A stretch of DNA of 64,000 bases from Asterias amurensis (Eukaryota; Echinodermata; Asteroidea; Forcipulatida; Asteriidae), in the NCBI RefSeq assembly GCF_032118995.1, contig NC_092649.1, positions 29,278,927 to 29,342,926 on the forward strand, written 5' to 3'. The stretch's first letter is position 1; the number at the start of each line of letters is the position of its first letter. The translations under genes and the position numbers were made by a program. The notes under the pieces were generated by a model. It ran no database searches. It worked only from the letters and a program-made list of their open reading frames with translations, and was not told the origin of the DNA. This document shows positions 22,701 to 33,400 of the stretch, piece after piece.

Positions 22701-25700
22701 AAATAAGAAACAACCATCTGACAATTAGTTCTTGCATTAAGACACATAGACAGGGCTTTCTTAAGTCTGGGCAAGTCATAACACAAATCATAGTTTTAAG
22801 TTCACTTTGTAGAATGGAAGAACCATGACAGAGCGCTTCCTGCGGTCTTGTAAGACAAAATTTCCTTGGAACTCACTTAAGAAACAACCTCCTCATAAAA
22901 TGGCTTTATGAAGTAAGAAAAAGGGGTGAGATGACCCAATTCTCAGTGGTACTTATTTTGTATGATTCTTAAAGTACTCAAATTTTCTTCTTTTCAGGTG
23001 GTACACAGCAACCTTGAGTTCCGCATTGGTTACATATCATATCCTTCAGCCAATGCAACTATTGCTGTTCTAGCGGTTATCGGGGCATTGATTTTCATTA
23101 TCTTAGTCTGCACGGTGATATACCTGACGATACGGCTGAAGAGAGCCAGGCGAGATGCTGATCTTCTGGTCTTAAAGAAAGACCTTCTTGAAGATGTTAA
23201 GAAAGGTCAGAATTAGAGGTCACAGAATTTACTTTATTGATTATATGACCAGGGGACAATTCTTCAGTTGAAGCTGATATTATGCAGAAAATTTGTTCTC
23301 AGCTAGGTTTCTCTGCTAAAAAGCATAAACAAGTTGTAAATCAGTGACAAACATCAGCCCAAAAGCCGTTAAGCAGTTTTCCCTGCTAAGCAAAATGAGC
23401 AATAAAAACAAAGATTGGGGCACCAGTTGCCGTAATGTAAAGTTTATGAAATGTTGGCTGGCTACCTGTTTCTATACTGAGCAGTTTTTTGTTCCAAGTA
23501 AGTTACAGTTCCAAAGCGGCTGTGCCTCACAGGGCAAATGAAGCTTTTGATAAAGATTGACCTAAGATAATCACAGTTTATCACATCCACATTGAACAAG
23601 ATCATACTTTAATATCAATTTGAAAAACAGGACTCTCCCAGAGAAAATTTGACATTCTCCGATTGACGAGTGACGTTGAAGAGAGTGGGATGCCATTTGT
23701 GAGTCACCGTGACTACGCTACTAACATGCTGTTCATTGGACTAGAGGTTCAACCAACCACAACAGATGAAGAGGTAACAGTGATCAACACAAGAGACTGC
23801 AAGATCCTCTGAATCAGAGTTGTCATTAAGTCCAGTGGAATTTTGAGTATATCTCAAGTCTAGACTCCCAAGGGTTTGGTTTCTAGCAGGGCCCAATTTC
23901 ACAGAGCTGCTTAAGCACACTGCTAACAAAATCCCTGCTTATGCGTTGATGAGCAGGAAACCAGGCACAAATTGTATGCGATTTTGGCTGGTAACCTTGT
24001 TCTGGTAAGCATAATTTAGTTTTGCTCAGCCTATTTTTGTGCTAAAGTAGCTCTATAAAAATGGGCCCTGTTTCTAGAGTCCTTAATAAAAGTGAATCTG
24101 AAGTCAGGTTGCCAGACCACGTGACTTATTTATAAACTCTTTCTCAAGAACCACAGTTGTCAACAAACCATCACATGCTTAATTTAACTTTTGCTGCAAA
24201 TCTTTATCCTGACCAGTAATTCTACTCAGTAAGTAAGTTCTTTGAATTCCTGTTTCGAAAATCATTAAAAGTTGTGACACCAAACACCAAGGGCCAATTT
24301 CACAAAAAAGCTTTGTGTCTGAGAATCTTATTTTAAAATTACTCAGGACAGTGTAATGATACTATTCAATTCACACCTAGAGGTAGTGTTTTGTGAAATT
24401 GAATGCAAGGACACAACAAAAGGGACTCAACACCAAATCCAAAGTATTTACTATATAACCCCTTCCAAAGAAACAGTTCAGTTACAGCAAAATTAAAACA
24501 GCAAACCAACCTCACCAAAAAATCATTTATTTTACATTCTGTGCATAGTACGCTGAATATGCTATGGTTGAAGAAGCTATGATGATGTTCTCTGAGTTGC
24601 TAGGCAACAAGAACTTCTTATTAATTTTCATCCAGACCCTAGATACAAGGAGCCGCTCAAAGATTTCAGTCAAAGAAAGGTGAGAAGTTTGAGACAAGAT
24701 TTTCTGTCTGATTCCCCCTCCCCAAAGAATGAGGTTGTTTAACACTTTATATTTAAAATTTCTTTCTCTTGCTGGATATTCATAGCATAGTACATGTAAT
24801 TACTTTCTCAAGGTTTATTTTTGTCAATTAAAAAATTCTGTACATATTTTTTGAAATTTATGCTAGGATTAAGATCAGTGATGTTATATTATATATACGT
24901 CCATTGTTTTGTGAAAAAGTAGAATGTATATACAACATTTTTGTTTACATCCTGATAGGAACAACCAGGTTGGACACACTGGTGGCTCATTTACCAATGT
25001 ACAACATTACTACAATTGGTTTTGTTTTTGCACAATTCCATATTTCTAGACAATCGATAGCATCTTTACTGACTGTTACCATGGTACTGAATGACACCCT
25101 GGATATCCTAACAGAGTAAGTCAAACTCTAGGGACTATGACGATTGCCTATATTTTAAGTTGCTTCAGACTACAAAGAGCAAACTTGGAGAAGGTAATTT
25201 GGAATACATATCAGATGGAACAGACAATGGCAAACTAAAGACATATAGCAAGAAAACTCAAGACTGGGATAAAAGGTCACAAGTATTTAAAACAGAATTT
25301 TCTTGATTTTTTTATTTTGTACTGAAAGAAAAGCCATCAAGTGAGGCTTGCAGAGACACAAATGATTTTCTTAATGAGCTGTGTTGGTTCTCTGAAGAAC
25401 CACTGGTTAACAGTGAGACGTTTCAACAAGTATTCTTCGACTGTCCTTATCAGGAGAAAACTGGACTCTATTGCTGAGTGATGCTTAAAATCTGCTCAAG
25501 AGGTTCAGCTTGCAAGAAGGCTTCAAGCTAAACCTCTTCGGCAGCACACAGCAACATAGTCCAGCGTCCTCTTAAAGACAATCAGAGTACCTTTGTGGAA
25601 ATGTTGAGTTGTTTACCACTGGTTCATAGTCTATAGCGAGAATTATTGGCATAGTGTCACCGCAATTATCTCTTAATATTTCCACCATGCGAAGTTTCAA

Positions 25701-28700
25701 GACCGACTTAAAAGGAAAGCCAGTGGTATCCTCCTCATATGGGTTTCAAGATTCTTGTATTTTTAATATCTTTTTAAATTGTTTAGTTATAGCCTACTGA
25801 ACATTCTTGTTATTTTTAGCGTCTTGTTAACGTTGATGTCACAGAAGATTAAAGATGCTCAAGCCACCAATCAGAAACTCCTACTTTTCAGCAAGTAAGT
25901 ACATGTATATTACCTAATTGTTTCATTACACTCTAAACTTCTCTAAGGGGAGAATTGACCAGGATTCTAATGCGGCCTGACCTATTTGGGATGAAGATAC
26001 TGATCTTTGGCATTTACCAAAAATATACTCGGCCTGAAAGGGCTTTAAACCACCTGTTCATTGCGAAACCCCCTACAACTAAAAAAAATAATAACAATAG
26101 TATTTTGCTCGTGCAAACCTTAAGTGTCTGAATTGAAACAAATGTACATATTCATATTTATTATCCAGGACAGACAGTGTTTTTGAGAAGCTTCTTTCAA
26201 ACTGGGTCTCCCTATGTCTGTATGACCAACTGAAGGTAGGTCAACATTTGAAAACATTGTCCGAATAGTATTGTGATAATTAAGAATAATTGGAATTATT
26301 AAATTACAAATGATAGTAGCGCATGTATAACAATTATAAACTACAGCATTTATAAGGCGCACTTTACTGAAAATAATCAATGGTGCCGGTCTGGAAGAAG
26401 TTAAAGTTAGTTGCAGTGTTGCCAAGATAATAGAAAGCAAGCATGAACAAGTGTGTTTTAAGTTTTTGCTGGAAGAGAGTGATGTTGTGCATTTGTCTGC
26501 AGTGTTCTGGAAGTGAATTCCAGAGTCTCACAGTCTATTGCATGATTTCTACTATTGTTATCTCTTTCCTTTTCTGTTGTTTTTGTCTATTTGTTTTTGT
26601 ATGTGTAGTGCATGCTAGAGGGCCTGCATGCCTGTTCGGGGTTTCCCCTTTGCACCACTTTGTATTTCGATGTTTGAACATTTGAACTAACCATGGTTCC
26701 TTTGTTATTATGTTTGATATAGAATCACACCGCCTACCCTCTGTTTGTGTTGTACCGTGCCATCAAATACCGCACTGAACAAGGTCCTATTGATGCCGTC
26801 ACTGGCCAGGCAGAGTTTTCTCTTAACTTTGAGAATTTACTGCAAGAAACTGTAAACTTCAACATCTTGGTAAGTATAAGATATCCAATAATCTGATTCT
26901 CTGAGACCTACTAAAGACGGTGCAATTCTTGCGCATATTCAAACATTTTGAGAGCACTATGATCCCATGTACATAGCTTTAATGCATGAACGAAACAAAC
27001 TCACACACACTTTACTTTAAAACCACCTTTTTCTGCCACTAACATCAGTAAGAACCCGACTAAAATCCGACAAATGAATCATACAATTATTTGTTTTTGT
27101 GGGTTTTAGACACTGGTAGTTCTCAACAGAGAGGGAAATGTCATCAAGGAAGTCAAGGTGCTAGACGTAGACACCATCTCCCAAGTCAAGGAGAAGATCT
27201 TAGATGCCCTCCATCTCAACAAACCCTACTCCAGCAGACCCAATGCCAACCAAGTCAGTCTTGGTAAGTTACTCTTAAATTGCTCTGTAAAGAAAAGACA
27301 CTGTCTCCCTCTGTTTGACATTCATCAATTTGGGGATTCTGTGTCCCAAACAATTTTCAAAAAGGGATATTTATTCTCAAATTTTAGTTGACTCCATTTA
27401 ATGTTTCACACACAACCTTAATTTTTTACCAGAGGGCTTTCTGGTTCGACACTCCAGCAGAAAATAATCAGTTATAAAACCTGATCGCTGATTACTCACA
27501 AAATCTTGCATACTTAAACACAATATTATCCTAAGTGAGCAAAGAAGTAACCCCTAAAATTTTCTAAAGAATTCCCGAGATTCCAAGCACACATGGGTGG
27601 GGGGGGGGGGGTCACAATTCCCCTTATTGAACACCAATATAGTCTGACTAAGGCACAGTTTCCCTTCCTTTAAAACAAACAAATATTTCTCAAAATAAGA
27701 AGGTTATCTTTAACATCATTATGGCTTTATTGGTGACAGTTTGGCATCAAAGAAAGAACGAGCGTCTGATCTTGACAGACAAGAGCATCAGACCTCTCAC
27801 TAACAAGCCAAGTCCACTCAAGACCCTGAAAGATTTCCAAGTGAGTAAAACACAGGCAAACTTTATCAAAAAATAACATGGTTTCAAAATATTTATCTGA
27901 AGTTTAAGACACTTATAACATTATTAAAATGCAAAAAGCAGCCATTGACCAAGTGCAAATTCACAACTATGTTTTCCCATATCCTGTATTTCAAAACTGT
28001 CAAAGCAAAGTTCGAAGTCTAGTCTTGGTGCAAGACGTTTCTCGTTCCCTTTTCACGCACACCGCGGCCAATTCACCGACAGCGCGCGCACCGACTCACC
28101 TGACTTATAGTCCACTCACCGCCCCGGAATTGCGGTGAGTGGACTAAGTCAGGTGAGTCGGTGCGCGCGCTGTCGGTGAATTGGCCGCAGTGTGCGTGAA
28201 AAGGGAACGAGAAACGTCTTGCACCAAGACTATAAGAAGTCCTGTCACAGTGCTGTTTGGATAAGAGCACTGAAATCAAGCTCTGGTGCTTCTGTTCAGC
28301 AGAGTGTGGGTTCGATTCTAGGTCGTGACACTTGTGTCCCTGAGCAAGACACTTGTATAATTTCTTGGGTAAATGGCTACCTGTGAGGGCAGAGATGGTT
28401 CTTGTGATTGGTTTAGACGAGTAGCGCATAGTCACACATGCTGTACACTCCCCAGGGAGCTGAAATTGTTTAAGAAATGATATAAGACCCAGTGACCAGG
28501 GGTAATAATGTTTGAAATGCTTACTTTGAGAAGCCCTTGGGTGTGAAAAGTGCTATATAAAAACTGGTTATTATTATGATTTCTATTACAACACCTTCGT
28601 TTTGGGTGTGCGTGTGTGTGTACATTGTTTTGTGTGTGTAAAAGTAGTAAAGACAACTGAGCATGCTTTCACACTGTATTTGTACATCAGAATACAATGA

Positions 28701-30387
28701 CTGCAAAAGGATTGCAGAGGTTGCAATGATATTGCAGGTGATGAAAACAAAGTTTTTTAAAGATGATACAATTAGGTAAGAGTTTTCACTGGTTCCCTGG
28801 TATTGCCTATAATAGGTACCTGACAGAGCACCAGTTACCCTAGTGGATGAAGGCACAGGACAAGCTGAAAGTTGCTGCGGACCAGTGCATCAAGATCAGG
28901 AAAAAATTACACATGGTAAACAATCTTTTAAAAGAAGTAACAAATAAAAGTCTAAGAAGCTAATAAAAAACTCAAAGTTTGGCTGGTATATTTTGGAGAG
29001 AAATCAAGTCTCAAAAAGTATACTTCAATTAGCACAAACTTAAGGTCAAGTACCTTTTTTTATTTCAAACATTCCTATTAACCCCCCCCCCCAATTTAAA
29101 CAACAAACCAAAACTTGTTGACAACAAATTTGACAATTGAATTTCTTTACTAGATCAATGTAGTTGAGCTGAGTTCTAAACTTTGTTTTTTAAATCATTG
29201 TTGGTAATTTTACAATAAAGAAACAAAGTTTTTTGTAAGTGTATCAAAACTGTCATAAATAATATCAAAGTGTTATATAGCACAAGTATCTACCAAACAA
29301 ACAAGGTTAGGTACTCAACGCGCTGCGTATATACAAACTTTCAGAATGATAGGTAATTGCATTTATGAATTTTGAGACCCAATTGTTTATCCATAACTCA
29401 AAGTATTCTAAGACGGTGATGTTTCCTTGTTTTGTTTCATCCTCTACAGAGTATTTTACCATCCAAGTTGAAAACCGCTATGGAGGACATCAAGATCAAC
29501 ATATGGTAAAACTCTAAAGTTACATCAATATGACTAGGAAAAAACTATAAATAAATAGTAAATTTAAGGGTTCAACCGAGTGTAAATCTCTTTTGTTAGA
29601 GTGTTGGCTCTGAGAAGAGTCGGTTCTTTTCAGAGCCAACACTCTAACAAAAGAGATTTACACTCGGTTGAACCCTTAAATTTACTATTTATTTACTCCA
29701 AAATCACACTTTCATACAACAGTTTACTTTCATCAGTACTCTTGCCATAGGATAACGATTGATCAATAAGATTCTCCGCTCTTTTTGTTGTTGAAAATAG
29801 CGATAAATAACCATGGTAACAATTGTCTTTTAGGCTATGGAAGTGGATTCCATATTCACCGAGGAAGGTGGTTACTGCATCCCAACAAAAGGTAGCATCC
29901 AGCATAAGATCCCTCCTGACAAACCTCAACCAGAGTTAACATCAAAAGTAAGAAACATTTACCAATTTTATGTCAACAATCCAACAAAGAAACTAAATCT
30001 CATCCTCCAATTATACCAACATGAGATTTAGCCAGCAAGCTTTGAAATTAAATTTCAGATCATTGCACTGGTGCTCTGTCTGGACTTGGTAGCAATTAGA
30101 TAAATATTTCACAAGTACTTTAATTGCCTCCATTTGCTAACATCAATGTGACTGTTCAGGATATTTCTTGGGTTCCAATATGTTTCTCCCCCCCCCCAAA
30201 AAAAAAGAAGATATTCCTTTTATGGCACTTTGGAAGTGCACACAAACTTATTGAGATCCAGAGATAATTGACTGCAGGAAAATGCTGCCAACCTCCAAAC
30301 TTACACCAAAATCACATAATAAAAACACAGTTTACTTTCATCAGTACTCTTGCCATAGGATAACGATTGAGCAATAAGATTCACCAC

Positions 30388-30448
<61 letters not shown>

Positions 30449-33400
30449 AAAGTAACGATTAGTAACCATGGTAACAATTGTCTCCTAGGCTGTGGAAGCT
30501 GAGTCCACATTCACTGAGGAAGGTGGTTACTGCATCCCAACAAAAGGTAGCATCCAGCAGAAGATCTCTCATAATGAACCCCAACTAGAGTTAACAACAA
30601 ATGTAAGAAACATTTACCAATTGTATGTCAACAATCCAACAAAGAAACTAAATCTCATCCTCCAAATATACCAACATGAGATTAAGTCTAACTAATATTT
30701 ACAACAATTGCCAGCAAGCTTTGAAGTTAAATTTCAGATCATTGGACTGCTTTAACATTTTCACTGCTGCCCATTACAAGAAAATCAAAATAATTTTGTC
30801 CATGCTAAGCCATTAAATAATTTCATTTGATGAAATATTATTTCACAATAACTTTGCCTGCATTTATTAACAATTAAGAGATGAATTTGTGGAGTGTTTG
30901 ATTGGTCAAGAGTTTTCATTGGTACCCTTCTTGTTGCTGGTTACCTGTAGGTCACTGACAGTGCACAGCAGAAGCAGTATGAAAGGGAGACTGCTTATGG
31001 TAAATATTGATTCTGAAACACAAATTTGCTTAGGTTTTCTTTGAAAGTGTAACCATTAATCAAGAAAACAACTTCCATTCATGAACAGAATGCCAGCTGT
31101 TTATATTTACACAGTCTGAATATCACTCAATAAAAACACAAACAGCCATTTTTATGAGAACAAAATCACAATAATACCAAAAGTTGTCAAAACATCTCCT
31201 TAAAAGTATTCAGCACCCTTACAACATAAAGAGATTAATCTTGAATTTTCTTCCCAGAACATATGTATCTAGATAACGCTGGTTTGGAAGATGAAGAACA
31301 AGACCAGGAAGGGTTCAGAGATTGGCATCTGGTAAGTAAAATAAATAAATAAATAACAATTTTAGTGAAATATTGTTGCAAAAAAATCAGTTGATAAATA
31401 AAGGAGCCTTGCCCGGCGATGGCAGAGTGGCAGAGAATTGGAGGGCAATTCGGGTAAATTGGAATCTCAACCCATAATTTTAAATGGAACTGGGGGCAAC
31501 CGGGTTTGGGGGCCTGGGGGGCACGGAAATAAATTTGGGGAAAGTGTCAAGAAGTGTTCACGCTTACTAGAGAAGGTTTGTAATTACGGTTACCGTTTTC
31601 CCCAATAGACTCAAAAGAAGGAGTCTTTCACGATTGAGGAACACCGCCCCGAGCAACAAGGAAGCAAATTGTGCTGTATTTCTCTCAATAAACAGAGTCA
31701 GTGGGCTGCTAACAAGGTCCCATTCCAGAGAGTTCTCTCATCAAAGGTAACTTTTTTATCAAACAAAAACAAGTAGTTTCTGAAATGCCACGATGGATTG
31801 TTTACTTCCTCTTCAAGTTTAATAAACTGCCTTAGTAACTTATGTCTTGGGAGAAGTTTGGGTTCTCAGAAGAGCTGGTGTGGTCTCCACATTTCAAACA
31901 GTTCACTCTGCTCGTTTTCAGGAATGTAGCTGCGCAAAGTATAATATTTAAAATCCCAAGACCACACCAGCTCTTCTCAGAGCCAACACTTCTCACAAAA
32001 GAATGTTTTTACCGGTACATGTTTGCACCTACAAGTTTACTACTACAGTTTTCCTTTTGTCTCAGTAATACTTCCTGTATTTTGATTGCATCATTGATAA
32101 TGAATTAAGAAAGTCTTGCCAATAATAACGATATCTAGACGCTCGTGACTCCGCAGCCAACCAACATAAACATGGTACGAGAGTACACTCAAAACAAGCA
32201 AAGACAGTACAAAAACAGGAAATCAAGTATATTCAAAATCAAAACAGCGATTGAATTTGCAGACTCTAAATGCCAAGTGGCTGTTGGTGAGGCATGACCC
32301 AATTAGAGAGTGTTTTATTTGAGATTTGAACCACAGTATTTGGTATTGGTGGAAACGTTGTAGGAGGAGATTCTGTCCCTTCCCCCCCCCCCCCCATACC
32401 CAGAATTGTGTATAAATTACTTCTGATAGCACCCTCTTTTTAATCAACCTCCTTCAGCCTGTGAGTTTCCCATTGGGGCCGAATCTTCATAAAATACCAT
32501 CATTTTGTGCTATTTATTGCTGAAGTTGCACCCTCTCAAAGCAATAATGCATTAAGCCCCAGTCGACTCATACAAAAAATATCCTACCAACCAAGGAGGT
32601 AGAAATCTACCCTCCATGTACCAACCAAGTGAATACTGAATACCTAGCACTGTAATTAATATGCAATCAAGAAGGCACCTCTCTTAAAGGGAAGATGATG
32701 CAGAGATCTCAGTTTCAAATTTGGGAGGAAAACCCCAACTGGGGGAAGTCACACACAACCAAGTAGAGGGACTGAAAACCCCATCCAAATACAAGGCTCC
32801 CTCTGGGGTTTGAGCCAGGAGTCCACAGAAGAAGGCAATGTAGCATATACCACCAAAAGCCAATTCTGAATATATTTGTAACCATACAGCATGACAAATT
32901 CGACCAGTCAGTCATAACAATGAAAATCTGTCTTTTTATTCCTTGAATACCTCGACAACAGAGCGTCATCCAAGAGTATGTTGACAACATGTTCCAGACC
33001 ATTCTCTCCGTGGAGAGCGCCCCCAAGGCAATCAAGTTCCTCTTTGACTTCTTTGATGACCAGGCAGACATGTATGACTTGAAGTCCAAAGACCCCGAAA
33101 TTAAATGCGCCTGGAAGAATAACATGTGAGTAAAGAATGGCAGAGTGGAAGAGGAAGGCCCCATGTTTCCATATTTTAAGACATTCTTTCCCTCTTGTAC
33201 AGAAGTATCCCCTACCCCCAAACAAACAAAAGTCTTCTACAGAATTCCTGAGATTCCCAGAACACAAAGAAGACACAATAGGAAAGGGAGTACACCTTGT
33301 TACATATCAAGCACCAAGTGCCCCCAATTCATTGTTAAAATGACCCCTACATAAGATTCAGCTCACATTATTAACAAACTCAAGAGTATAAAACCTCAAA

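Noticed and set aside
28073..28435. Minus-strand 120-codon open frame
   Set aside because: Arises from the palindrome and SINE; no protein similarity recognised.
30301..30510. Minus-strand frame rich in RE repeats
   Set aside because: Translation of the (CT)n microsatellite.
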